The notes beneath the pieces are model-generated. The model ran no database searches and was not told the origin of the DNA. It saw nothing but the letters and a program-made list of their open reading frames with translations. From Neostapfia colusana (taxonomy: Eukaryota; Streptophyta; Magnoliopsida; Poales; Poaceae): a stretch of 64,000 bases of DNA. The position numbers were made by a program, and so were the translations under genes. Where the stretch lies: positions 38,843,652-38,907,651 of the forward strand of contig JASWHV010000012.1 in the NCBI GenBank assembly GCA_030760725.1, written 5' to 3'. Below are positions 9,539 to 22,094 of this stretch, one piece after another. Position 1 is the first letter of the stretch, and every line of letters starts with the position of its first letter.

Positions 9539-12510
9539 GTTTGAATTATCCGAATGCGCTCTTCAGCGTCATTCACCACATCAACTTCGAATGTGACCCT
9601 TTCACCGGACTCGCACCAGTTTAATGGGGTGCGAAATTTACGACCGTAGAGAGCTTCGTAGGGTGCCATCTTGATACTCGCCTGATAGCCATTGTTGTAC
9701 GAGAATTCCGCCAATGGTAGGTGATCATCCCAGTTCCTACCATGGTGGATGGCACATGCTCTCAACATGTCTTGTAATACTTGATTCACCCTCTCTGTCT
9801 GCCCATCTGTCTGAGGGTGGTAAGCGGAGCTTCTAATCAGTTTAGTACCCAAAGAAGCATGTAACTGCTCCCAAAAGCGAGATACAAACAATGCACCTCG
9901 ATCTGAGACTATGGTCTTGGGTACGCCATGCGAACATAGAATCCTGGCGATATATAACTCCGCATATCTCTTGGCATGGAAATGTGTATGTACAGGGATG
10001 AAGTGAGCTGACTTGGTCAGTCGGTCAACGATTACCCAAATGGAATCATGTTTGTTGGATGTTAAGGGTAATCCCACAATGAAATCCATGCTCACATCTT
10101 CCCATTTCCATGCTGGAATTTTCAGGGGTTGCAGCAGCCCTGATTTCCTCATATGATCAGCCTTCACTCGTCTACACGTATCACACTCGGATACGTACTT
10201 AGCTAACTCCCGCTTCATCCGTGTCCACCAAAATTTCTTTTTCAAATCTTGGTACATTTTGTTGCTGCCCGGATGAATGGAGTACTTGGACAAGTGAGCT
10301 TCATCGAGGATCTTCTTTCTCAACTCCATATCCCGGGGTACGACTATGCGGTCATTGAACCACAGCGTCCCCTCATCATCTTTCCGGAAACATTTGATCT
10401 CCCCATTGTCAATACGTCTGCGGAGATGTGCCATGCCTTTATCATTTTTCTGAGCTGCAATGATGTCCTCCCTAATAGTAGCAATGAGGGCAAGGTTGTA
10501 CAGCGATCCATAAGGGACCAAGTATAAACTTGGCTCTTCCTCCTCCACCGGTGTAATGGTGAGGTGATGGACATGTGATTTCCGACTCAGCGTGTCGGAA
10601 ACCACATTCGCCTTGCCGGGGTGGTAGTGAATCACAATCTCATAGTCCTTGATTAATTCTAACCACCTCCGTTGTCTCATATTCAGATCCTTCTGGGTGA
10701 AAATGTATTTCAAGCTCTTGTGGTCGGTGTAGAGATGCACCAAATGCCCCAGGAGATAGTGCCTCCACATTTTCAGCGCCAAAACCACAGCAGCAAGCTC
10801 AAGGTCATGAGTGGGATAGTGCTGCTCATGGTTCCGAAGTTGGCGTGAGCCATAGGCGACCACACGTCCTTCCTGCATCAACATACAGCCAAGCCCAATA
10901 CCGGACGCGTCACAGTACACGTCGAAGATCTTTGTTGTATCCGGCTGAGCTAAGACCGGGGCTGTTGTAAGATGCTTCACCAATGCTTGGAACACTCCTT
11001 CACACGCCGTGTTCCAAACATACTTCGTCCCCTTCTTCAGCAATTCTGTCATTGGTTTAGCGAGCTTGGAGAAGCTTGGAATGAATCTCCGATAGTATCC
11101 CGCTAACCCGAGGAAACTTCTGACTTCATGGACTGAAGTGGGAGCTTTCCATTTAAGCACTTGCTCTATTTTGCTTGGGTCAACCGCAATGCCTTCAGCT
11201 GAGATGATATGTCCCAATAATGGCACTTGGCTGATCCAAAACTCGCATTTACTGAATTTGGCGTAGAGTTTATGGTCTCGCAATCGTTGAAGAACGATCC
11301 GCAAGTGTTCGGCATGTTCGGCTTCTGTCTTGGAGTAAACCAAGATATCGTCAATGAACACTACCACGAACTTGTCCAGCTCTGGCATGAACACTGAGTT
11401 CATGATATACATGAAATGGGCTGGAGCATTTGTGAGACCAAATGACATGACGAGATATTCATATAATCCATATCTCGTCGAGAAGGCCGTCTTCAGGATA
11501 TCCTTCGCCTGGATCTTTATCTGGTGATATCCAGAGCGAAGATCCATCTTAGAGAACACACTTGCACCCACAAGTTGATCAAACAATATGTCGATGCGGG
11601 GCAGTGGGTACTTATTTTTGATGGTGACGGCGTTGAGCGGCCGGTAATCCACACACAGCCTCAGGGTTTCATCCTTCTTCTTTACAAACAGCACCGAGCA
11701 TCCCCAAGGCGAGGAACTCGGCCTAATGAAGCCCTTTCTCAACAGATCATTGAGCTGTTCTTTCAGTTCCGCCAGCTCATTTGGAGCCATCTTGTATGGT
11801 CTCCATGATATAGGCGTAGTCCCAGGTGCAAGTTCAATCTTGAACTCGACGTCCCGCTCAGGTGGCATGCCCGGAAGATCATCCGGGAACACGTCGGGGT
11901 ACTCTCGGACTACGGGGATGTCTTCTAATTTGAAAGCCTCAGCACTATTGATCGCTGAAACCTCTCTGACTGGATCATCTAATAGGAGGGACTGCGGACG
12001 GTGTAATGGGGAGTTGAGGTGAACCGTCCGTGATAGGGTTTCCAGGACAGCGCCATGGTAGCTTAGCCATGACATTCCCAAGATTGCATCAATCTTCTGC
12101 CCCCCTAAGATAATCATAGTGGTGGGATATATCTTCCCACCTAAGCACAGTGGTGCTTTTGGAACCATCATAGTTGCTGAAATCTTTCCTCCCGGTGAGC
12201 AGATAATATAATAACACTCGGTTGGAAAGGCTTCCAGCTGATGCTTAGCCACATATGATGCACTAATAAAGTTGTGGGTCGCACCAGAATCAAACAATAT
12301 GACGATGGCTTGATGGTTGAGAGTGAACGTACCCGCCAGCACGTTGTCTCCCTCTGGGGCGTCCTCATTGTCGAGGTTGCGGACGCCTCCAGTCCGCTGA
12401 CCAACCTTCTTCACCGGAGGTCGGCCTCGAGCACCGTCCTGGAGCTGGGCTTGCCCGCTGCTCTGCTGCCCCTGGGGACAGTCCTTCGCGAAAGTGGCCC
12501 GCCTGGCCAC
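9539..12510 (-). pseudogene. Element 2 protease-RT-RNase H-integrase, 3' end cut by element 1
   Basis: A single open frame of about 990 codons. The protease motif ILFDSGATHNFIS is at residues 72-84. RT has RLCVDYRPLNAV (about 285), KMDLRSGYHQI (321), MSFGLTNAP (355) and active site FIDDILVYSK (385). RNase H has D534 in YCDASG, E571 in LELAAV and D596 in TDHKS. Integrase has HPGSNKMYQ with CDTCRR (zinc domain), MDFIVGLP, VSDRGALF and HPQTDGQTERVNQ (D, D, E). The frame runs through RIRIIQT into the element 1 LTR, adding 14 foreign residues before a stop, so the C-terminal domain and chromodomain are lost here. The core is remarkably intact. The first codons continue a gag zinc knuckle that is split by a frameshift. 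Confidence 0.92.
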
Positions 12511-13590
12511 ACGTGAAGCAGGTGAAACGGCGCGGTCCCCCGCTGATCGGTGGACGGAATCCCGGGGCGCGTTGTGGCGGTGGAAACGCCCGGGGTACCA
12601 TCTGCTGCTGCTGCTGCTGTTGCTGTCTTGGTGGTGGCATCGGCGGACGGAATGAAGGTGACTGGAACGGTCGTCCCCGAACCATTGGGGTCACGCCGGT
12701 GGATGCCACTGCTGCCCGGATGGTGTCCGATACACCATACGGTACTTCTGGGCCGCGCCACCACCACTGCTAGGTGGAGCGCTGCGCTTCCTCTGCTCAG
12801 CTGCTAACTCCCGCTGAGCATCCTCTTGCATGATTGCGGCATTGACTAGGTCATTGAATGTGCCGCGGTTCCACAGTACGAGGTGGGTCTTCATTTCGGG
12901 GTGTAACCCCCGATAGAAGTGCTCCCTCTTCTTCTCCTCAGTGGAGATATAGTCTGACGCGTACTGCGCCAGATGGTTGAAGGCACGGGAGTAGTCGTGG
13001 GCACTCCTCCCGCCCTGCTTCAGCTCCAAGAATTCTTGGAACTTCCTCTTCATGATTCCGGGAGGAATGTGATAGGCGCGAAATGCCTCCCGGAACTCTT
13101 GCCATTCCATGGCATGGCGAGCCGGACGTGAGGCGACATAATTCGCCCACCACGCACCAGCGGCACCGTGGAGTTGCTGCGCCACGAACAGAGTCTTCTG
13201 CCACTCCGTACATTGGAGCAGCCCGAACTTGGACTCGATGGTCCGCAGCCAGTTGTCTGCCTCCAGTGGTTCTTCGGCTTCAGTGAACACTGGAGGGTGC
13301 ATACTCATGAAATCCGAGTACGACACTTCGCGGGGCTCACGAGGCCCTCGCTCTTGACGTCCCCCGCCTGGGACGTATTCTGCACGATCGTGCGGAGCAG
13401 GTCGGTCTGCTCCTCACGACCTCCCACCAGTGCCGCTATCACATCCGCTAGAGTAAGCGGAGGCGGCGGTGGTGGCTGCTGCTGCGGGGTGCTGTCGTAG
13501 GCCGGTGGCTGGGAGTCATCGCCTCCCCCTTGGCTAGAGCCACCAACCTCGTGCGTGGTCCAAGTGCGAACCATCTGCAACCATACGGCA
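12491..13590 (-). pseudogene. gag: Element 2 gag with at least three frameshifts
   Basis: The N-terminal acidic, proline-rich part (QQQPPPPPPLTLADVIAAL) lies in one frame up to about 13390. The gag core (SMHPPVFTEAEEPLEADNWL through the 12691 stop) is in another. The C-terminal glutamine-rich part and the first half of the zinc knuckle (CFTCGQAGHF) are in a third frame. One extra base near 12490 separates the knuckle's last cysteine (AKDC), which is in the pol frame. The core matches the retrotransposon gag domain of chromoviruses. The shifts mean that the gag-pol polyprotein cannot be made from this copy. Confidence 0.82.
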
Positions 13591-15403
13591 ATAACATCAG
13601 TCCCGCAAGAGAGTGCATGCAGTCCAATTGAAATAGGTGTAAACCTAATGACAATAAAAACATGCGATACATCTCGTAAGTAGATAGTGTAATAACTTTG
13701 CACAAGCTACACCTTTACCAGACCAAACACAAGCTAGTTTAATCCAACTTGATGAACCTCCACTTTGGAAGCTCACCATAACTAGGTTTGGCCACCACGA
13801 GACATTACTATCGTGTTGTCATCACGTATACCACCCTTAGGGTACAACACCCTCTCCAATGAGTTCAACTGTCATTCTTCTGTCAGAATGACCAGTTTCT
13901 ACCTATTCCAAGTTTTGATCTGGTTCTGGGCATTTTCATGACTCAAGTTGAATACCAAAGTTAAAGTTAACTTCATTATCTTCCCAACGAGTATTCAATT
14001 GCCCCCAGATCAGCCTTGGTTAAAAAGTTATGCTAATTCAAATTCAGCAGAATTTCTGGATGAATTTTTTAACAGCACCTCTCTTGGAAGTTGCTGTTTT
14101 CCATTCGAGTTTCCACTGAAATCTGTGCTGAAACTTCAGAAACTTTGAATTGCAAGGATATCACACATCTTCTACTCTTTCTAAGGAGGTATCATATGAA
14201 ATTTTTGGGTTTTGCTACTAGGAGTTATCATTGAAAAACAAAACAGTTCAGAGAATGTTCTATTCTGTCATGGTTCTGGACAGTTTACATTCCTCTGGGA
14301 TTTAAGCCATCTCAAGGTGAGTTTCAGCTCTGGAAGTCTACAACAAAGTTGTAGAGTACTTAAATACCTTTCCAGAACTATATAGCACACCTCTCTTGGC
14401 TAAAAGACCTGTGAGTTATGCCCTGTTGAAGATCAGCAAACTTGCCGTCCAAAACAGAGCACTCTGTTTTCAGTCTTTTTGGAACTACACTCATCACTAT
14501 CCCATTCATATACCCAACCAGGGCCCTAAATGTTGAACCTATAGATTTTAATTCCTTGTTATCATTATTTTCATGCATATGCCTACAATAACTCGGTACT
14601 ACGTTCCTCACAAAAGAAAATCCTAACCGGATCATACCGGCATATACGTCTCAAGTGTGGCACTAAACGGTCACTCGCACACATTTTCTACACGGATACA
14701 TACGTGGTTAGTACCTGCAGAAGACCACACAATGATGGTGCACTCAAAGGTTGTTCATTTCAGGCAGTTCCATATTTAAAAGTAAATACAAACGCCCGTA
14801 TCATTGCCATACGGCCGTCCTTGAGCTAGGTCACGTCTCAAGGTACGTGATCGTGTTTCAACACCACACAATGGGGAACCCGAGTATGTCATGAACGGGT
14901 CGTCACGGTTGGGAATGTTATCAACCCAACAGATACCACCTACTGCCCTGCAGGGCACGCCGATGGCAAGCGCTGCGTATGTCCTCCTGGGCAATTTCCA
15001 GACGAACACACTCTCGCGTTACTGACCACGCGATGGGGTCTCCACTTACTTGCCTAATGCACGCTAGGGATCAGAGTTTCATATGAACTCAGGGACATGA
15101 CGAGTCCAAGAGGTTCATATTGACGTCTCACACCAAGCTGTGAGATCAATCCCTGAACCACGTTCCTCATCAGGGGGAGCTAACCGAAATTGAACCGCTT
15201 TCGGTGGCGTTCCTTACCATACTTACCAGAGCGTAGGTGCGTCGTTACATAATTGAAATTCAGAATTATAACACATAGTTAGTCTTTGCCACTTTAAGTA
15301 ACTATGCTAGTATAGTCCTTACTTGGGCAGCTACCGAATCCTCACCGTATACCTAAGTTTTCCCCATAATGCAGTCCTTAAGTACTGTGCTATCCCCACT
15401 GCA
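13591..15403 (-). other. 5' leader of element 2
   Basis: About 1.8 kb between the priming site and gag with no convincing coding capacity. The half nearest the LTR is mixed in composition and weakly similar to the leader after the element 6 LTR (44865-45470). The gag-proximal half (13700-14650) is AT-rich. I see nothing else in it. Confidence 0.6.
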
Positions 15404-15415
15404 GCTCTGATACCA
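15404..15415 (-). other. Primer binding site of element 2 (initiator tRNA-Met)
   Basis: The minus strand reads TGGTATCAGAGC three bases after the LTR terminus CCGCCACA. This is the classic complement of the 3' end of initiator tRNA-Met and fixes both LTR end and element orientation. Confidence 0.93.
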
Positions 15416-15676
15416 GGCTGTGGCGGACCGGAATCCGCTAGTCCAGGATCGCAGAGGGTGGTGCCGCGTGATGCGACACCCGACAGCACACATCATAAGA
15501 ACATAATATATTACATGGGAAAAACAACTGAAACTGTACAAACAGGTACAAACTTCAGTTACAACTATTGTTTATATTACACAGCGGAAGTCTACACTAT
15601 ACAACTCACGCCCGCCTATGTATCAAAAGTTGGTTACCCGGCCCTAGGGCAACCCACACTAGCTGCACGCCTCAGC

Positions 15677-15774
15677 TCAGTGCGGCGTGTACGGCTCCCA
15701 CTCAGCCGTGGTCCCCGACGGAGGGTAACCCTCGCCGGTGGACTCATACCCCGAGTCCGTGGGTGGCTCCTCAC
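15677..15774 (-). other. Terminal exon-like segment in LTR copy a
   Basis: 98 nt open segment on the minus strand, preceded by AG (AAG, probably mutated from CAG) and ending in TGA. Encodes EEPPTDS through AEWEPYTP at its end. The same segment is 98 nt in copies b and f. Confidence 0.5.
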
Positions 15775-16789
15775 CTTAAAAACACTTAAGCAGCAACCGT
15801 GAGCACGAAGGCTCAGCAAGGCTTAACCGACTCACCTAAGCATGAAACTCTACATGAGGTGTACCATGACATAGGATAGCAATGTTGCAGCAAATGGACA
15901 TGCCTACAAGTTCATCCTTAGTTCATCTTTTAGCAACAAGTTAACAGTTCAGGAAGCTGAAACTTAGTAAGCAATATTTGGTGGCAAACATGTAGCAATA
16001 CAATGTAATATCATATCAGCAGTATTGAATCACCATATTTCATATATTAGTCTACGTAACGACTCAGTGACCAAGTGGTACTCTTCACCGCGAGGGACGG
16101 CGAATCGACTCGATATACACCTGCAGGGAAACCCAAAAAGCACGTCACGTACGCCCACCCATAGAGCTGCACAGCACGCTCACTCGATGTCGTACGGGAC
16201 AACCTTTCACCCAACAGCCCAAACGTCGAACCGGTCGCACCGAAACGAGCAGGAGGTTCCCCACACGGAGCATCTCTCTATGCCCGTTGGCAGATTTCCA
16301 CCTTGCTGCCCTCAACCTACACCTATAAATCGGTGTGCTATGCCTCGACGCCCAGAGGTTTAGGCTACATCGGTTTATCGGGGCCCATATATCCGATATG
16401 CCTTCGGTACGTTCAATACTTGTTCAGCAGGGCCGCACGCGGATCGGTCCTCAATCGACACGGGCAGGGCCGCGCACACAAGACTCTATCTTGCTGCGCC
16501 CTAGCCCCTGCCTAGTCTCATTTTCATTACTAAAGTGATCTCACATCACTCAACCGAACCCGTGTGTCCCAAGCCTATCTCGCGAGTAGATTCCAACTAC
16601 TCGACTTGTACCGAAGCCCTATGAATTTTTAAGCATAGCCTTTCTACTCGAGGTCTTAGACACTACCCTCACTCTTTTAGGAACCTTTGGTTATGCAAGT
16701 GGGGTTCCATCCATCCTATACCTAATGCACATACATACTTCATACGACATGTGTAAACAAAGTAAGACTTATAAAAGGTTAATGCAAAC

Positions 16790-16877
16790 CGGGGCTTGCC
16801 TTGTTGCTGCTGGTCAGTAGTTAGTTTTTCGTCCGGAAGTAGGAAATCCAGCACTTGCGGGGTCTCTTCTTCAATGG
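16790..16877 (-). other. Internal exon-like segment in LTR copy a
   Basis: 88 nt, minus strand, bounded by CGTGTAG and by CCCG followed by GTTTGC. Encodes EEETPQVLDFLLPDEKLTTD followed by a glutamine run. Equivalents occur in copies d, e and f with lengths 88, 91 and 88. Confidence 0.5.
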
Positions 16878-19800
16878 CTACACGTTGAATACAATACTAC
16901 ATGTAAATTTAAATGCAAATGTGTGAACTTAAATACATAATTGCTAATAACTCTAGCTAGCCCTCCCCTTTGGGTTCTGAAATTTTTATGGTGGATTGGT
17001 AGGGTCCTAACCAGAGTTGTGACCAAGTTTTATTTGAAACAAAGTTCAATTGAACCTTGTACAAATAAAAGCCTCTTTGGTCAATAATTGAGCCTCTAAG
17101 TAATTCCAGGGTTTTTCTTGGCTCCCACCATTACTTTCTGGAAACTAGAATTTAGGATGGTTCTAATGGAGTTGGTTTCATGTCATTTGAAGAATTCTAC
17201 AGAAAGTTATGTCCTAATTAAGATTGGAGAAAATCTGAAAAATGTTCTCTGGGCAGTTCCCTTAATCACCCAATTAGGGTAACTAAATGAACTTGGATGA
17301 GTCTGAAAACTTTACTGGGATTCAGGGATTTTCCAATAAACCTTTCAGCCAAATTTCAGAATTTTTCATAACGTAGTTCTCCAGATTAAATTCCTAACAG
17401 TTTAAAATTTAGGGATTTAATTCTGGGAAACTATTCACTTTCATGAGCTGAATTTGGTATTGCTGGAAAGTGCTCAGAGAGCTGAATCCAACAAAATTTG
17501 GTTCACCCGATTTGGAGCTTTCTAGCCAAAGTTACGAGGATTTGAAGTTTGGAAGAATTCTGAAAATTGGGGGAAAAGTTTAAACTCTCGGGGACCGTGG
17601 GGACACGTGTCGAGCGTGGAGGTGTCCGGCATACCGGGGATACCACACGTGTCGAGCGCGGAGGTGTCCGGCACAGATACCACACGTGTCGAGCGCGGAG
17701 GTGTCCGGCACACCGGAGCTCACAGGGTATTTGCGCGCCAGCACAGCCGATCCCTTGCCACACCCGATCCCGATTTTAATTCTTCAGCCGCTGACACGTG
17801 GGCCAGACGGCATCGTCTTCCTCCTGCCGTCCTCTCGCGCTCGCGCCGCCGACCTCACCGGAGCAGACTCGGGGCTCGGCGGCTCGCCGCTGCCGGACCT
17901 CCCATGGTCTGAAACTCGCCGCCAGGGGGATGTCGACGTCGAGGAACATGTCGGGGGTGACAGGTCGGGCTGGGGGTGACCGGAAATAGCTCGGCGACGT
18001 GCCGCGGCCTCGGTTGAGGTTCGACACCGTTGACCGTGGTTTCTAAACCCGCCAACACCTCGAACAAACGGCCCTACAGCATCAGTGTACCTCTAGGAAG
18101 CTCGGCAAGGTGTCAAAAGGGTTCAGGGATGGCGGCTAGTCGGTCGGCACTGTGTGACCAATCGTGCCCGCCATGACCGCCCTTGATCGAGCTCGAAATT
18201 CGTCACTCCTAGACAGTTTTACGCTACGGATGCAGAAAAGAACTTGATCGCCGGCTAGTCCAGCGTTTATGTGCAAGATTTGATGACCTCCGAAAGATCA
18301 TAGAGCGAGAATTTAAAGAAACCGTACCGGAAGCTCGGTTTATAGTCGCCGGAGCAAAAACTGGAAATTCTCTGCGGATTCTTCACGGTTGGCTTCCAAA
18401 CTTGGAGGAGAGCAGCATGGTGGTCGCGCGCTCCTGTTGCCTCTCTCGCTGGACCTTGAAAACGCCTGTGGAACGCTGCCCACGGGCGCCTGACTCTTGG
18501 CTGAGGCTAGGTCGCCGCGGTGGCGATCGTCTTTGGGCAAAGGAGGTCGGAGCTCGAGGTTTCTGGCGTTGGAGAGGTGGAGTGCGAGCTCAGGTGGCTG
18601 TCTAACAGCTCAGGGACGAAGGAGGAGATGGTTTTGCTGGTTTTCCCGATTGAGCAGAGAGCTGCGGCGAGAAACAATGCCGCTGCTCGGGTTTGCCCGT
18701 GAGAAGATAAAGCCGGCCGACTCCTGCTCGGCTGAGGCTGTGCCGGTCGCGTGGGGGCGCGAGCCAGCCGCCCTGGGCGCCAACGCGCGGAGAGGGAAGC
18801 AGCTGGTGGCGCCGGTAGCTGCTCGGTGGCACAGCCGACAGCTGCTCGGTGGACTTTCCCACCGAGATTCTGACTTTGGGTGCAAGTTTCTTGTAAAAGC
18901 CCAAGAAAAGGGACTTGCAAAAAACTTTTCTTCACCTCACAACACCCCAGTTCTCGTTGGGGATATCTTAGGAAATATTGTGAAGAGCAAGTAACCTTCA
19001 TCAAAAGAGTGATTGTAGGGGAAAGTCTTCCTTTTCACAAAGTGGGATTTGGACATAGGAACATGAGAGGTTGAGCTCACCCCTAGAACTTAAAAAGTCT
19101 TGGGAAGGTTCAGTCCAAGTTTCATAGAAATCCAACACTTTTTGAGGCACTTTTTGGGTTATTTGAAAAAGAGGCCAATTTGAATGTAAATTCAAATTGC
19201 AGCAACTTTCATCACCCAAATTAAAAAGTTAGCTTCATATTCTTATTCAGCACATTTTTGTGAGCTCACACACCAATTTTCACTCCATTTGGAGTTGACC
19301 TTGACATGAGCTAAGTGGGACGAATTCAAACTTTATTTTAATTAAAAACTAAACTTGTGCTGAAATTCACCCAAGCCGAACCCAATTTGAATTCTATTCA
19401 ATTCAAATGGCTCAGGGGTGAATAATTTGAATCACCAGGGGTATTATGGGGCTCACTGTTTACAACAGTGATTAGGAGTAAATTTCAGAGGTTAAAACCC
19501 CGGGTGGGACCCACATGTCATAGAGGGGAGAAGGAGAAACTTGCACCCAAAGTCAGAGTCTCGGTGGGAAATTCCACCGAGTAGCTGTCGGCTGTGCCAC
19601 CGAGCAGCTACCGGAGCCGCCAGCTGCTTCCCTCTCCGCGCGCTGGCGCCCAGGGTGGCTGGCTCGTGCCCCCACGCGACCGGCACCGCCTCAGCCGAGC
19701 AGGAGTCGGCCGGCTTTATCTTCTCGCGGGCAAACCCGAGCAGCGGCATTGTTTCTCGCCGCAGCTCTCTGCTCAATCGGAAAACCAGCAAAACCATCTC

Positions 19801-20145
19801 CTCCTTCGTCCCTGAGCTGCTAGACAGCCACCTGAGCTCGCACTCCACCTCTCCAACGCCAGAAACCTCGAGCTCCGACCTCCTTTGCCCGAGAGCGATC
19901 GCCACAGCGGCGACTCAACCTCAGCCGAGAGTCAGGCGCCCGTGGGCAGCGTTCCACAGGCGTTTTCACGGTCCAGCGAGAGAGGCAACAGGAGCGCGCG
20001 ACCACCGTGCTGCTCTCCTCTAAGTTTGAAAGCCAACCGTGAAGAATCCATAGAGAATTTCCAGTTTTTGCTCCGGCGACCGTAAACCGAGCTTCCGGTA
20101 CGGTTTCTTTAAATTCTCGCTCTATGATCTTTCGGAGGTCATCAA

Positions 20146-20343
20146 ATCTTGCACATAGACGCTGGGATAGCCGGCGATCAAGTTCTTTTCTGCATCCGTA
20201 GCGTGAAGCTGTCTAGGAGTGACGAATTTCGAGCTCGATCGAGGGCGGTCATGGCGGGCACGATCGGTCACACGGTGCCGACCGACTTGCCGCCATCCCT
20301 GAACCCTTTTGACACCTTGTCGAGCTTCCTAGAGGTACACTGA
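20146..20343 (+). other. Conserved short ORF in the LTR leader (copy b)
   Basis: The end of this frame, VMAGTIGHTV through FLEVH and a stop, has a recognisable counterpart in the diverged LTR e, ending FSEVH at 42229. In copy a the same sequence has one internal stop. It lies in the GC-rich leader, so it may be an upstream ORF. The evidence is only cross-copy similarity. Confidence 0.35.
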
Positions 20344-21996
20344 TGCTGTAGGGCCGTTTGTTTGAGGTGTTGGCGGGTTTAGAAACCACGGTCGACGGTG
20401 TCGAACCTCAATCGAGGCCGCGGCACGTCGCCGAGCTACTTCCGGTCACCCCCAGACCGACCTGTCACCACCGACGTGTTCCTCGACGTCGACAACCCCC
20501 CTGGCGGCGATTTTCAGACCATGGGAGGTCTGGCAGCGGCGAGCCAGCGAGCCCCGAGTCTGCTCCGGTGAGGTCGGCGGCGCGGGCGCGAGAGAACGGC
20601 GGGAGGAAGACGAAGCCGGCTGGCCCACGTGTCAGCGGCTGAAGAATTTAAATCGGGATCGGGTGAGGCCACGGATCGGCTGTGCTGGCGCGCGAATACC
20701 GTGTGAGCTCCGGTGTGCCGGACACCTCCGCTCTCGACACGTGTGGTATCCCCGGTGTGCTGGACACCTCCGCGCTCGACACGTGTCCCCGCGGGTCCCG
20801 AGAGTTTAAATTTTTCCCCCGATTTTCAGAATTCTTCCAAACTTCAAATTCTCAGAACTTTGGCTAGAGAGCTCCAAATTCAGTGAACAAAATTTTGCTG
20901 AACTCAGGATTCTGAGTACTTTCCAGCAATACCAAATTCAGCTCATGAAAGTGAATAGTTTTCCAGAATTAAATCCCTAAAGTTTAAACTGTTGGGAATT
21001 TTATCTGGAGAACTACTTTATGAAAAATTCTGAAATTGGCTGAAAGGTTCATTGGAGAATCCCTGAATCCCTGAAATTTGGCTGAAAGGTTCCTAAAAGA
21101 GTGAGGGTAGTGTCTAAGACCTCGAGTAGAAAGGCTATGCTTAAAAATTCATAGGGCTTCGGTACAAGTCGAGTAGTTGGAATCTACTCGCGAGATAGGC
21201 TTGGGACACACGGGTTCGGTTGAGTGATGTGAGATCACTTTAGTAATGAAAATGAGACTAGGCAGGGGCTAGGGCGCAGCAAGATAGAGTCTTGTGTGCG
21301 CGGCCCTGCCCGTGTCGATTGAGGACCGATCCGTGTGCGGCCCTGCTGAACAAGTATTGAACGTACCGAAGGCATATCGGATATATGGGCCCCGATAAAC
21401 CGATGTAGCCTAAACCTCTGGGCGTCGAGGCATAGCACACCGATTTATAGGTGTAGGTTGAGGGCAGCAAGGTGGAAATCTGCCAACGGGCATAGAGAGA
21501 TGCTCCGTGTGGGGAACCTCCTGCTCGTTTCGGTGCGACCGGTTCGACGTTTGGGCTGTTGGGTGAAAGGTTGTCCCGTACGACATCGAGTGAGCGTGCT
21601 GTGCAGCTCCACGGGTGGGCGTACGTGACGTGATCTTTGGGTTTCCCTGCAGGTGTATATCGAGTCGATTCGCCATCCCTCGCGGTGACGAGTACCGCTT
21701 GTTCACTGCGTCGTAACGTAGACTAATGAATGCAATGTTATGATTCAATACTGCTGTTATGTTATAATTGTATTGTTACCTGTGTGCCACCAAATATTGC
21801 TCACTAAATTTCAGCTTCCTGAACCACTAACTTGTTGCTAAAAGGTGAACTAAGGATGAACTTGTAGGCGTGTCCATTTGCTGCAACATTGCTATCCTAT
21901 GTCATGGTACACCCCATGTAGAGTTTCATGCTTAGGTGAGTCGGTTAAGCCTTGCTGAGCCTTCATGCTCACGGTTGCTGCTTAAGTGTTTTTCAG

Positions 21997-22094
21997 GTGA
22001 GGAGCCACCCACGGACTCGGAGTACGAGTGTACCGGCGAGGGTTACCCTCCGTCGGGGACCACGGCTGAGTGGGAGCCGTACACGCCGTGCTGA
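21997..22094 (+). other. Terminal exon-like segment in LTR copy b
   Basis: 98 nt, preceded by TTTTTCAG, phase 2 at its start, ends in TGA. Encodes EEPPTDSEYE through TAEWEPYTPC. It matches copies a and f in length and the more diverged copy e in its C-terminal residues. Confidence 0.5.

Noticed and set aside
17503..17912. Overlapping small ORFs with repeated SSVEVSG or SALDTC motifs in the LTR leader
   Set aside because: They come from a short GC-rich DNA repeat (CACGTGTCGAGCG-type) read in several frames; no frame is favoured.
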